Assembly (NCBI RefSeq): GCF_033843265.1
Contig: NZ_JAWXRD010000040.1
Coordinates: 186,001 to 250,000 of the forward strand
DNA from: Scandinavium lactucae
Lineage (GTDB): Bacteria; Pseudomonadota; Gammaproteobacteria; Enterobacterales; Enterobacteriaceae
Direction of reading: 5' to 3'
DNA: 64,000 bases
In this document: positions 8,940-17,324 of the stretch, in pieces
Layout of the letters: the number at the start of each line of letters is the position of its first letter
How positions within the stretch are numbered: position 1 is the stretch's first letter
Translations under genes and position numbers: made by a program
The notes under the pieces: generated by a model
Told to the model about the DNA's origin: nothing
Seen by the model: the letters and a program-made list of their open reading frames with translations, nothing else
The model's database searches: none

Positions 8940-10058
8940 TGTCGGTTGGGCAATTTGATAGCGGGTGTTACGTCCTCCGCCGGGGAGCTTTTCGAGTAAC
9001 CCCTGGTCAAGCAGGTAAGCGAGATGACGCGTGGCGGTGGCTTTACTCACTTTCGCCACCTTTTGATACTGGCTGGCGCTGATCCCGTCGCTAAACCCAG
9101 ACTCGCCGCCGTCGAGCAGACGATTGAGAACCTTCAGTTGTTCCGCGCTGAGCGTATGCCGGACCGCATCGTGATGTTTCCAGAAACGGCTTTTCGCCAG
9201 CGTGCTATCGATTCTGGCCAGCGCACTCTCCAGTGTTGCATCGAGCGTTTGTAAAAACCACTCCAGCCATTCGGTGATGTCCAGCCCACCTTTTTGCGTG
9301 TGCTCAAGTATCTGATAATACTGATTTCGCCGCTCAAGAATCGACACCGACATGGCGTATAAACGGATGCTCTGATTATCCGCCTGAGCAAGCGCCAAAT
9401 CGGTGAGTGCCCGGGTTAAGCGCCCGTTACCGTCATCATAAGGGTGCAGGGTGACAAACCATAAATGTGCCACTGCGGCACGCAGAATCGGGTCGGCCAG
9501 CGGATCGTTGTGGCTTTGATTGAACCAGGTGATAAAGGCGTCCAGCCGGGCGTCGAGCCCTTCACGCGGAGGCGCTTCGAAATGCACCACTGGCTTATCT
9601 AAGCGGCCGGATACGACTTGCATCGGCTCGCCGCCGCGCAATTCACCCGCGTTGATCGCGTGCATCGTCCACGGATCCTGCGGGAAAAGCCAGCGATGCC
9701 ATTGGTGTAAACGTGCCAACGACAGCGGCTCATGGCGGTTATCGATAGCGTCGAGCATGATCGATGCCACCCCTTCGGATCGTTCGGACACCGGGAACGG
9801 CGTGTCGTCATCAACCCCCAGACGGCGGGCGAGGGAGGAGCGAACCGACTGCGCATTCAGGCGTTCATCCTCAATGGCTGACGAGGCGAGGATATTGGAG
9901 AGCAGGGCATCCAGCGTCTGACGATCTTCATCCTGCATTTCACTACGACCAATCAATACCCCGGATTTTCGCTGGAGCTGGCGCAGCAAAGGCAAAACGG
10001 TCTCATCCTGCCAGTAAAAAGCAGGCCAGTTCGAATGTTGCCAGATCCATTGCGTCAT
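8937..10058 (-). CDS. Fic family protein with DUF4172 N-terminus and winged-helix C-terminus
   Basis: 373 residues from ATG 10058, chosen because GAGGTGATC precedes it directly. The N-terminus (WIWQHSNWPAFYW) is the DUF4172 type. The Fic core has HPYDDGNGRLTR at 205-216 with catalytic H205, so AMP transfer or another nucleotidyl/phosphoryl transfer is expected. An alpha-inhibitory motif is at SSAIED 59-64, with D64 where G or N is usual. The last ~60 residues form a winged-helix DNA-binding module (SASQYQKVAKVSKATATRH). Repeats with TGAGCCGAA flank the gene on both sides, suggesting that the protein binds its own control region. The target is unknown. Confidence 0.88.
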   Translation of the reverse strand: MTQWIWQHSNWPAFYWQDETVLPLLRQLQRKSGVLIGRSEMQDEDRQTLDALLSNILASSAIEDERLNAQSVRSSLARRLGVDDDTPFPVSERSEGVASIMLDAIDNRHEPLSLARLHQWHRWLFPQDPWTMHAINAGELRGGEPMQVVSGRLDKPVVHFEAPPREGLDARLDAFITWFNQSHNDPLADPILRAAVAHLWFVTLHPYDDGNGRLTRALTDLALAQADNQSIRLYAMSVSILERRNQYYQILEHTQKGGLDITEWLEWFLQTLDATLESALARIDSTLAKSRFWKHHDAVRHTLSAEQLKVLNRLLDGGESGFSDGISASQYQKVAKVSKATATRHLAYLLDQGLLEKLPGGGRNTRYQIAQPT

Positions 10059-10067
10059 GATCACCTC

Positions 10068-10110
10068 TGAGCCGAATAGTGCGTCAATTGGCTCACATTA
10101 TGAGCCGAAT
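10068..10110. promoter_or_regulatory. Fic upstream repeat cluster (candidate autoregulatory operator)
   Basis: TGAGCCGAAT at 10068-10077, the inverted half ATTGGCTCA at 10087-10095 and another TGAGCCGAAT at 10101-10110 lie just upstream of the fic start codon. The first two form a 28-bp inverted repeat that matches the element overlapping the fic stop. Binding by the Fic winged helix is inferred. Confidence 0.6.
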
Positions 10111-10227
10111 GTATGACAAAGTAAAATTGGCGTTGTTATAAAAATGTAGCGAGATGTCGCAATAAACTTGAAAGAGTGATTTGGATCACGTTAAATAACG
10201 CAGCCTTTCTTCAAATGATAATGACCC

Positions 10228-11142
10228 ATGATTGTAAGACCGCACGAACACTGGCTGTCCCGTATTTTTGTCTGGCACGGTTCGGTGTTACCAAAGATTT
10301 TCTCCCGATTGCTGCTCAACTTCCTGCTCTCCATCACCGTGATAGCGATGCTGCCGTGGTATTCCTCACTGGGTGTAAAGCTGACGGTTGCGCCATTCAG
10401 CATCCTCGGCGTGGCGATCGCGATTTTCCTCGGCTTTCGCAATAACGCCTGCTACTCGCGCTATGTTGAAGCGCGTCAGCTCTGGGGGCAGTTGATGATT
10501 GCCTCCCGTTCGCTGCTGCGTGAAGTGAAGAATACGCTGCCACCGGACACCGATATTGCCTCGTTCGTTCGCCTGCAAATTGCCTTTGCGCACTCGCTGC
10601 GCATGCAGCTCCGGCACGTGCCGCAGGAACCGACGCTGGCGAAATATCTGACGCAGGAACAACTGACCCAAGTGCTGGCCGTCCAGTCTCCAGCTAACCG
10701 TATTCTGCTGTTGATGGGAAACTGGCTGGCGGCTCAACGTCAGCAGGGCGCGTTATCGGACATTCTGTTTCACAGCCTGAATAATCGGCTCAACGATATG
10801 TCGGTCGTGCTGGCTGGCTGTGAACGTATCGCAGGCACGCCGGTGCCGTTTGCGTATTCGCTGATCCTGCACCGCACGGTGTACCTGTTCTGCATCATGT
10901 TGCCATTCGCGCTGGTTGGTGACCTGCATTACATGACGCCATTTATCTCGGTGCTGATTTCCTACACCTTCATCTCGCTCGATGTGCTGGCCGAGGAACT
11001 TGAAGAACCGTTTGGGGTGGAAAATAACGATCTGCCGCTGGACGCTATCAGTACCGCCATCGAAACTGAACTGTTGCAAATGAACGATGAAACGGACATT
11101 CCGGCGAAGATTCTGCCAGACAGATGCTATCAACTCACCTAA
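10228..11142 (+). CDS. yneE: Bestrophin family inner-membrane protein YneE
   Basis: 304 residues, as in E. coli YneE, and highly similar throughout. It belongs to the bacterial bestrophin-like channels (a Klebsiella homologue is a pentameric cation-selective channel). Hydrophobic segments are seen near residues 25-45, 50-65, 205-225 and 232-250. It lies upstream of the convergent tam gene, the same neighbourhood as in E. coli. Confidence 0.92.
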   Translation: MIVRPHEHWLSRIFVWHGSVLPKIFSRLLLNFLLSITVIAMLPWYSSLGVKLTVAPFSILGVAIAIFLGFRNNACYSRYVEARQLWGQLMIASRSLLREVKNTLPPDTDIASFVRLQIAFAHSLRMQLRHVPQEPTLAKYLTQEQLTQVLAVQSPANRILLLMGNWLAAQRQQGALSDILFHSLNNRLNDMSVVLAGCERIAGTPVPFAYSLILHRTVYLFCIMLPFALVGDLHYMTPFISVLISYTFISLDVLAEELEEPFGVENNDLPLDAISTAIETELLQMNDETDIPAKILPDRCYQLT

Positions 11143-11251
11143 GGCAATTTGACGATTTCATGCTTAATCGGAAGAATCTGTAGCACTGGCCGATAAGAAA
11201 TCATTAAGATTTTCCCTAGATAATGGTCAGCAGGCCATCAAGGGGATCCTC

Positions 11252-11365
11252 GTGGGAAACAAAATCATGGAAAAGAAAATAGAAACCGCCGTAAACATCA
11301 TTCTGTTCTTATCCCTGTTTGCGACGGCGTGGGACTTATCTTTAGTGCGCGATTTTAGCTGGTAG
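11252..11365 (+). CDS. Small (37 aa) putative membrane protein
   Basis: A GTG at 11252 with AAGGGG at 11240-11245 opens a 37-codon frame ending at TAG 11363-11365. An in-frame ATG at 11267 would give 32 residues. The product has a charged start (MEKKIETAV), a hydrophobic run (IILFLSLFATAW) and a short tail with several charged residues, typical of enterobacterial single-pass miniproteins. It overlaps the 3' end of convergent tam by 11 bp. I do not recognise a named homologue. Confidence 0.5.
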   Translation: MGNKIMEKKIETAVNIILFLSLFATAWDLSLVRDFSW

Positions 11366-12116
11366 CGCGACGCGCAATGATGAACAATCGCGGGAACGCC
11401 AGCAGGATCTGCCCATTTTGCTGGCGAGGATAGTGCGCTTCCAGCAGTTGCAGATAACGCTGTAAAAATGCCTGCTGGCTGAGGCTATCCAACGCCTGCA
11501 AATAAGGGCGCAGCCCGGTCGCGCTCAGCCAGTCAACGATAGCCTGATGCGATTCCATCGGATGAAAATAAGTCGTCCGCCAGATATCCACCTCACAGCC
11601 ACTGCCGCTCAGCCAATCATAATATTTCTGCACGCCAGCCAGCGGCGTTCTGCCACGCGGAGGATGCCCAAGTTCATTCGCTGCCTGACGCATTGAAGCA
11701 TGAGAGGGCTCCTCCCAGTTATCCGGCATCTGCACCGCTAATACGCCATCTTTCGCCAATAGCGAAGCCAGATAGGGGAATAGCGTCGGGTGATCGGGCA
11801 CCCATTGCAGCGAAGCGTTGGCATACAGCACGTCCAATGGCTGTTCCGGTTGCCATTGGCAAATATCGGCATTCACAAACTGACAGTCCGGCAGTGCTTT
11901 TTGCGCTTGATCCAGCATCGCCGGGGACGTATCCACGCCAACAATCGCCGCATCCGGCCAGGCCGCACGCAGCAATTCGGTACTGTTGCCGGGGCCACAG
12001 CCCAAATCAGCGATGTAACTCGCGGAGGGTTTGGCAATGCGCGCCAGAAGCTCAGCGGCAGGGCGTGTGCGTTCTGATGCAAACTGCAAATACAGGGAAG
12101 GGTTCCAGTCGGCCAT
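11355..12116 (-). CDS. tam: Trans-aconitate 2-methyltransferase
   Basis: 253 residues against 252 in E. coli Tam, with clear similarity from the N-terminal MADWNPSLYLQFASERTRPA onward. The SAM-binding motif is ADLGCGPGNST near residue 36. The enzyme methylates trans-aconitate, a spontaneous inhibitor of aconitase. A good ribosome site (TAAGGAG) precedes the ATG. Confidence 0.95.
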   Translation of the reverse strand: MADWNPSLYLQFASERTRPAAELLARIAKPSASYIADLGCGPGNSTELLRAAWPDAAIVGVDTSPAMLDQAQKALPDCQFVNADICQWQPEQPLDVLYANASLQWVPDHPTLFPYLASLLAKDGVLAVQMPDNWEEPSHASMRQAANELGHPPRGRTPLAGVQKYYDWLSGSGCEVDIWRTTYFHPMESHQAIVDWLSATGLRPYLQALDSLSQQAFLQRYLQLLEAHYPRQQNGQILLAFPRLFIIARRATS

Positions 12117-12285
12117 CTTTGGCTCCTTAGCGCGGCTTCAATGGCATACAGCATAGTGCAGGGCGTAGGATTCGACAGGAAAAGGTTTCGTTAATAATTG
12201 ACTGAAATGATCGTTTTGTGAAAGATGTTTATTGTAATGCTGTTTATAATAATTTAATTAAATGATTGTAAAGTGCAGGCATAAT

Positions 12286-12843
12286 ATGATAGGAAGAATC
12301 ACCCCACTCCCTAGTTTCTCTAATAAATGCATTAATCATAACAATGACACGCATCCAAAAAAAATATTGAAAAATCAGAAAACGGATTCTGTGATTAATG
12401 TAAAAAACACCAATTGTGATTTTCGGATTATCAGCAAAGAACTATCTCTTTACAGAGATGTAAAAAACAATCCCATGTTGGCATCTGTTGCAAATACTAA
12501 ATCACATTACAGCCTGAATGCTCGATTCAGCTCTTTAGGCGTTGCAGTTACTGCTATATATAATATGATTGAAAATGGAAAGGCTAAAGAAAAATCAGTT
12601 GATATATGCGATAAAAACCCTAGAAATCAATCAATGAAATTAAATCTTGATCCTTCTTTAACAACGAGAGGGGTGGAATATATTAATCAATTCATTGATA
12701 CTGAAACCCCTCTTGATTCTACTAACTATGCAATCGGACTTAAAGTTGGCTCTGATATAAAGAATGCTGTGTTAAATCGAATTATGATTAATCAGTTCAA
12801 CTCAACATGGAATATTCGGCTTAACATGGCACAAAAAAAGTAG
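12286..12843 (+). CDS. AT-rich orphan protein of unknown function
   Basis: 185 residues from ATG 12286, which has an AGG 9 bases upstream; an in-frame ATG at 12262 would add 8 residues. The gene is much more AT-rich than its neighbours, with codons such as AAA, AAT and ATA dominating, which points to horizontal transfer. The product is basic, Asn/Lys-rich and soluble, with no signal peptide or clear domain. Its composition resembles that of the effector kinase gene at 50955-51791, but I see no sequence likeness. A strong hairpin follows at 12901. Function not recognised. Confidence 0.6.
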   Translation: MIGRITPLPSFSNKCINHNNDTHPKKILKNQKTDSVINVKNTNCDFRIISKELSLYRDVKNNPMLASVANTKSHYSLNARFSSLGVAVTAIYNMIENGKAKEKSVDICDKNPRNQSMKLNLDPSLTTRGVEYINQFIDTETPLDSTNYAIGLKVGSDIKNAVLNRIMINQFNSTWNIRLNMAQKK

Positions 12844-12900
12844 CTGTGTCCAGTCAATGTATTTCATATAGCAGTAACAAACAGGGGTAGTTTCTTACGT

Positions 12901-12932
12901 TAGCGGGGAGTGTCCTGCGACACTCCCCGCTA
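12901..12932 (+). terminator. Strong 14-bp perfect hairpin
   Basis: TAGCGGGGAGTGTC (12901-12914) pairs perfectly with 12919-12932 across the loop CTGC, followed by ATTTTAAG. It lies 58 bp after the AT-rich orphan gene. It is GC-rich in AT-rich surroundings and probably terminates that transcript. Confidence 0.65.
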
Positions 12933-12994
12933 ATTTTAAGATGAATATCACAGAGCGAAGTTCTTATCCACTTAACACGGGTATACCGCAATAT

Positions 12995-13039
12995 GGGGCT
13001 GGTTTAGGCGCTCCCGTTTGAGAGCTTCGGCCCCTTTTC
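12995..13039 (+). terminator. Nested hairpin with T-rich tail
   Basis: GGGGC (12995-12999) pairs with GCCCC (13030-13034), with an inner GCTC/GAGC stem, followed by TTTTCTTTT on the + strand. It ends 3 bp before the gdh stop codon. The T-tract is on the + strand, so it terminates a rightward transcript rather than gdh. No rightward gene lies directly in front. Confidence 0.45.
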
Positions 13040-13041
13040 TT

Positions 13042-14316
13042 TTAGCCAGGATAGATACCACGATCTTTACGCGCCAGCAGGATGCGTTCGCAGGCGACGA
13101 TGTACGCCGCAGTACGCAGGGAGCAGGATTTTTCCGCTGCTTTTTCCCAGACGTGAACCATCGCGTCGGTCATGATTTTGTCCATACGGGCATTAATTTC
13201 TTCTTCACTCCAGAAGAAACTTGCCATGTCCTGAACCCATTCGAAGTAGCTGACGGTTACGCCACCGGCGTTACACACCACGTCCGGCACCACGATAATG
13301 CCACGACTGGCCAGCACATCATCGGCATCCGGATAGGTCGGACCGTTCGCGCCTTCGAGGATCAATTTACATTTCAGCACTTCGGCACGGTGACGGGTTA
13401 TCTGACCTTCCAGTGCCGCCGGGATCAGGATGTCCATGTCAACATCCCAGAATGCGTCGCTGGCGATGGTTTCAGCCCCCGGGAAACCGGCAATTTGCTT
13501 ATGCTCAATCTGCCAGGCGGTGAGGGCATTCATGTCGATACCCATCGCGTTGAATAACGTGGCGGTATGGTCCTGAATGGCGACCACGCGCGCACCGGAC
13601 GCAGCGAACAGACGGGCGGCTTCGCTACCAACGTTACCGAAACCTTGCACTGCCACACGCGCACCTTCGACGGCGATATTGGCCCGACGCGCAACTTCCC
13701 GACCGCTGATCCATACCCCGCGCCCGGTCGCTTTTTCACGTCCAAGCGAACCGCCGAGATGGATAGGTTTGCCGGTGACCACTCCGGTAATAGTGGTGCC
13801 ATGATTCATGGAGTAGGTATCCATCATCCACGCCATTACTTTGCCGTTGGTGCCGACGTCCGGCGCTGGAATGTCTTTTTGCGGCCCAATAATAATACCG
13901 ATTTCGCTGGTATAGCGACGGGTCAGACGCTCAAGTTCGCCTTCTGACAGCGCAAAGGGATCGACACGGATGCCGCCTTTCGCGCCGCCGTACGGCAGAT
14001 TCAGCGCCGCACATTTGATGGTCATCCAGGCAGACAGCGCCATTACTTCGTTCAGATCCACATCCGGGTGGTAGCGAACACCGCCTTTACCCGGCCCGCG
14101 GGAGAGGTTGTGCTGCACGCGATATCCTTCGAAATGACGAATGGAGCCATCGTCCATCTGTACTGGAATATCAACAATCAGGGCGCGTTTTGGATGGCGA
14201 AGGGTATCGACCCAACGGGACAGTTCGCCAAGGTGGGGCGCGACGCGCTCGATTTGTTGCAGGTAGGTGTTCCAGGCAGATGTGTTGCTATCTGAAGCGT
14301 AAGATAACTTATCCAT
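13042..14316 (-). CDS. Glu/Leu/Phe/Val dehydrogenase (NAD-type glutamate dehydrogenase)
   Basis: 424 residues. The length and layout fit the short catabolic RocG/GudB-type enzymes rather than E. coli GdhA (447). The dimerisation domain has the glutamate-binding PYGGAKGGIRVDP and the catalytic aspartate in KDIPAPDVGT. The Rossmann nucleotide site is VAVQGFGNVG near residue 217. It would interconvert glutamate with 2-oxoglutarate and ammonia. Cofactor preference is inferred from family resemblance. Transcribed alone to the left. Confidence 0.85.
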   Translation of the reverse strand: MDKLSYASDSNTSAWNTYLQQIERVAPHLGELSRWVDTLRHPKRALIVDIPVQMDDGSIRHFEGYRVQHNLSRGPGKGGVRYHPDVDLNEVMALSAWMTIKCAALNLPYGGAKGGIRVDPFALSEGELERLTRRYTSEIGIIIGPQKDIPAPDVGTNGKVMAWMMDTYSMNHGTTITGVVTGKPIHLGGSLGREKATGRGVWISGREVARRANIAVEGARVAVQGFGNVGSEAARLFAASGARVVAIQDHTATLFNAMGIDMNALTAWQIEHKQIAGFPGAETIASDAFWDVDMDILIPAALEGQITRHRAEVLKCKLILEGANGPTYPDADDVLASRGIIVVPDVVCNAGGVTVSYFEWVQDMASFFWSEEEINARMDKIMTDAMVHVWEKAAEKSCSLRTAAYIVACERILLARKDRGIYPG

Positions 14317-14668
14317 GATGAACCTTAAGTATTGTAGGTAATATGTTCTTAATTAGCCGTGGACCATAGTGATATCGACTATGTGAGTATAAATTTAACA
14401 CTATTTTAAAATTTAGCATCAGACGAAACGCGAAAATGAGAGGTGATGGAAGGAATTTTTAACAGCAGGATTGAATAATTATCCATTAAAAAAAGGCGCA
14501 AGAGCGCCTTTTTAAGCCTGAATCCATTCATTTTAAGTGCATAATCATTGAAATTAACTATTTCTCAGAAGTATGATGCGCCTCTAAAAGTAAATATAAT
14601 GATAATGAACTGTGTTGACTTTGTATCTCACCGTCCTGGGTGATGTTCAATATTTACGACAGCCTGAC
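14317..14668. other. Intergenic region between gdh-type gene and tetR
   Basis: 352 bp of mostly AT-rich DNA holding the gdh promoter side and one clear terminator (14489-14513). No further gene was recognised. Confidence 0.5.
14489..14513 (-). terminator. Rho-independent terminator
   Basis: GGCGC (14495-14499), loop AAGA, GCGCC (14504-14508), with an A-tract before and a T-tract after. It works for either strand and probably ends the tetR transcript. Confidence 0.7.
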
Positions 14669-15307
14669 TCAGGCGTAAGGCGTCCCCGCTAAAGCCGCTT
14701 TTTGCCCTATAGCACCTCTATCGACTAGTTCCAGAAACATGGCGGCGGCGCGGGTAGGGTCACGCGTGAGCTGATATTCCTTATGCGCACGGGTGAGCGC
14801 TACGCTCCAGCTGGCGACGAGTAATGCGGCGGCCAGGTCGGCATCTGCATCGGGCTCAGCAAGGCCTGCGCCGCGTGCCAGTTCGCCGGCAATACCGTTA
14901 GCGACTTCGTCACGAATAGCTCTGGCCCGCGCTTTCAGGGTTTCACTGCCGTTAATAATCGCAATAAAGCCCTGGCTATCTTCGGAGAACTGCAGGAAAG
15001 GGCGTTGCTCAGCAATGAGCCGATGCGCCAGCAGACGCAGGGATTCTATCGCTGAATCGGCCACTTTTCTTTTGCGCAGCGCATCTGCCAAGGTGTCACG
15101 GATTTCATCGTCTCTGTCGAAAAACAGATCCTCTTTACGCGGAAAATGGTTGAACACCGTCATTCTTCCTACATCGGCAGCCGAGGCAATTTCATCGATA
15201 GTGACGTTATCAAACCCTTTTTCGGCAAACAGGCCGGTGGCGGCCCAGGAAATGGCGCGGCGCGTTTCAAGCCGTTTTCTGGAACGTCGATCAAGAGCGT
15301 CTGACAT
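14669..15307 (-). CDS. TetR family transcriptional regulator
   Basis: 212 residues from ATG 15307, which is preceded by GGAG and AAAAG. A further in-frame ATG at 15322 overlaps the stop of the upstream MFS gene and would add five residues. The N-terminal helix-turn-helix is seen in FAEKGFDNVTIDEIASAADV and VGRMTVFNHFPRKEDLF. The C-terminal ligand domain is not informative. It is co-transcribed with, and directly downstream of, the MFS exporter, so it is probably the local repressor of that operon. Confidence 0.88.
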   Translation of the reverse strand: MSDALDRRSRKRLETRRAISWAATGLFAEKGFDNVTIDEIASAADVGRMTVFNHFPRKEDLFFDRDDEIRDTLADALRKRKVADSAIESLRLLAHRLIAEQRPFLQFSEDSQGFIAIINGSETLKARARAIRDEVANGIAGELARGAGLAEPDADADLAAALLVASWSVALTRAHKEYQLTRDPTRAAAMFLELVDRGAIGQKAALAGTPYA

Positions 15308-15321
15308 CTTTTCTCCTTTCA

Positions 15322-16521
15322 TTACGCGGCGTCTGTCGATTCGCTAGAGACGGTTTTACGCGTGCCCAGCACAATGAGCGGCACAGCAATCACATAGACG
15401 GCCAGGGCCGAAAGCCAGATAGCGCCCGGCCAGCTTTGTTGCACCACAAAATAGAATGAGGAAAAGCCGAGTGGGGCAACGATCGACGCCAGGCTAATGG
15501 CCGAACCTAACACGCCCTGGAATTGTCCCTGACTGTCGGCATCGACCTGACGCGTCGCCAGCGCCTGTAGGGCGGGGGAGCCAATGCCGCCCAATGCGAA
15601 TAGCGGCATTATCGCAAACACTACCCAGCTTTGTTGGGTGAAGGCCAGGACCAGCAGCCCACAGCATGAACACGCCACTCCGACCAGCGCCGCACCGCGT
15701 TCACCAAACAGGCGGGTCGCTGGGCCGGGTAAGAAGGCCTGGACCAACGTCTGAAAAATCCCAAATACGCCGAGGGAAAGACCAATCCACATCCCATTCC
15801 AGGCGAAGGTGTCATATCCCCATAGCGCCCAGCAAGTGCCATACACTTCCCCGGTCGCGCTAAGAATGAAAAAGATCAGCACAATCGGCATCAACTTTTT
15901 CATTGAAAATATCCAGCGCAGCGGTTTAAGCGGATTGAGCGCGGAGAGCCGCAGTTTACGGTGGGCGGGCTGGCGAGATTCCGGCAGCAGGAACAGGGCC
16001 ATCAGCAGGTTAGCGCCGTTGAGCACCGCAGCCACCAGAAACGGCAGGCGGATCCAGGCATCACCCAACACGCCACCCAGCACCGGGCCGATGATAAAAC
16101 CAATGCCAAACATCGCATTGAACAGGCCGAAGCGCCGCGCCCGCTGCTCGGGTTTGGAGATGTCGGTGATATAGGCCGTGGCGACAGAGAGATTGGCGCT
16201 GGTCAGCCCGGCAATCGCCCGGCCAACGAACAGCATCCATAACTGCGGTGCAAATGCCATCACGATATAGTTAATCGCCGCTCCGGCGAGAGAGAGCAAC
16301 AGCACCGGACGGCGGCCAATGTTATCGCTTAATGCCCCGAGCATCGGCGCAAAGATAAATTGCATCGCCGCATACAACGCGGTCATGATGCCGATGTAGG
16401 GCGCTATCTGCTGGGTATGGGCCACATCCTCCAGCAAACGCGGAAGAATAGGGAAAATCAGGCCGATACCCACAGCATCGAGGCAGATTGTTGTGAAGAT
16501 AACAATCAGTGACTTATTCAT
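15322..16521 (-). CDS. Tet-like MFS drug:H+ antiporter
   Basis: 399 residues with about 12 membrane segments. MFS motif A is GALSDNIGRRPVLL between TM2 and TM3, and the N-terminus (MNKSLIVIFTTICLDAVGIG) is that of the TCR/TetA antiporters. The chromosomal context and divergence suggest a multidrug exporter rather than an acquired tetracycline determinant, but the substrate cannot be read from sequence. Its stop overlaps the upstream ATG of tetR. Confidence 0.85.
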   Translation of the reverse strand: MNKSLIVIFTTICLDAVGIGLIFPILPRLLEDVAHTQQIAPYIGIMTALYAAMQFIFAPMLGALSDNIGRRPVLLLSLAGAAINYIVMAFAPQLWMLFVGRAIAGLTSANLSVATAYITDISKPEQRARRFGLFNAMFGIGFIIGPVLGGVLGDAWIRLPFLVAAVLNGANLLMALFLLPESRQPAHRKLRLSALNPLKPLRWIFSMKKLMPIVLIFFILSATGEVYGTCWALWGYDTFAWNGMWIGLSLGVFGIFQTLVQAFLPGPATRLFGERGAALVGVACSCCGLLVLAFTQQSWVVFAIMPLFALGGIGSPALQALATRQVDADSQGQFQGVLGSAISLASIVAPLGFSSFYFVVQQSWPGAIWLSALAVYVIAVPLIVLGTRKTVSSESTDAA

Positions 16522-16548
16522 AATGTTTCTCTAAGAGATGGAAAAGTG

Positions 16549-16574
16549 TACTGAGGATTAAAATATACTGAGTA
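16549..16574. promoter_or_regulatory. Candidate TetR-family operator
   Basis: TACTGAG occurs at 16549-16555 and again inside the near-palindrome TACTGAGTA at 16566-16574, 28-53 bp upstream of the MFS start. The position suits repression of the MFS-tetR operon. Binding is inferred. Confidence 0.35.
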
Positions 16575-16633
16575 CAAAATTAGTCTGAGTGAAAGCGGTA
16601 TGCTTGTCAACACGACCTCTGTAAGGAAAGAAA

Positions 16634-17245
16634 ATGGAACACGATCATCCGTCAGCCGCGAACATCATCGCCCTGTATAACGAAGGTGCCGAGGAGTGGG
16701 ACCGCGTACGCAAAGGGAATTTAATCGAACAGTCCTGGCTGGAACGATTTCGTGCTCTGCTGCCTTCACAAGGGTGTGTGCTCGATTTAGGCTGCGGCGG
16801 GGGTGACCCGATTGCTGGCTATTTTTTGCAGCATGGCTATGACGTCTGTGGCGTGGACAGTTCGGCTCCGCTGATTAGGCTCTGTCAGCAGCGCTTTCCA
16901 CAGGGTGAATGGCATTTGGGAGATATGCGGACCCTCGCACTGGATAAAACATTCTCCGGGGTAATAGCCTGGGATAGTTTTTTTCATCTTACACGCAGCG
17001 ACCAACGCAAGATGTTTCCTGTGTTTCATCAGCATTGTCAGCCGGGAACGGCGCTGATATTTACCAGTGGGCCAGAAAACGGCGAAGCGTTAGGTGAGTT
17101 TATCGGGCAAACGCTATACCACGCGAGTCTGGGTAACGACGAGTACCGTCAATTGCTCGATGAAAATGGTTTTCAAGTGGTAAAACAATTGACTGAGGAT
17201 CCGCAATGCGGCGGCAGGACCGTGTGGCTGGCGCAGGTGAGATAA
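16634..17245 (+). CDS. Class I SAM-dependent methyltransferase
   Basis: 203 residues. SAM motif I is CVLDLGCGGGDPIAGYF near residue 47, and an acidic motif II follows at CGVDSS. The substrate is unknown. Ribosome site AAGGA precedes the ATG. It is divergent from the MFS-tetR operon. Confidence 0.85.
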   Translation: MEHDHPSAANIIALYNEGAEEWDRVRKGNLIEQSWLERFRALLPSQGCVLDLGCGGGDPIAGYFLQHGYDVCGVDSSAPLIRLCQQRFPQGEWHLGDMRTLALDKTFSGVIAWDSFFHLTRSDQRKMFPVFHQHCQPGTALIFTSGPENGEALGEFIGQTLYHASLGNDEYRQLLDENGFQVVKQLTEDPQCGGRTVWLAQVR

Positions 17246-17324
17246 CAAATTGTCGGTCAAAGGCATTGCTTATTCATTTGTTGACTATGTATATTTCAAT
17301 TGAATAAAAAACAGAGAAATAAAT

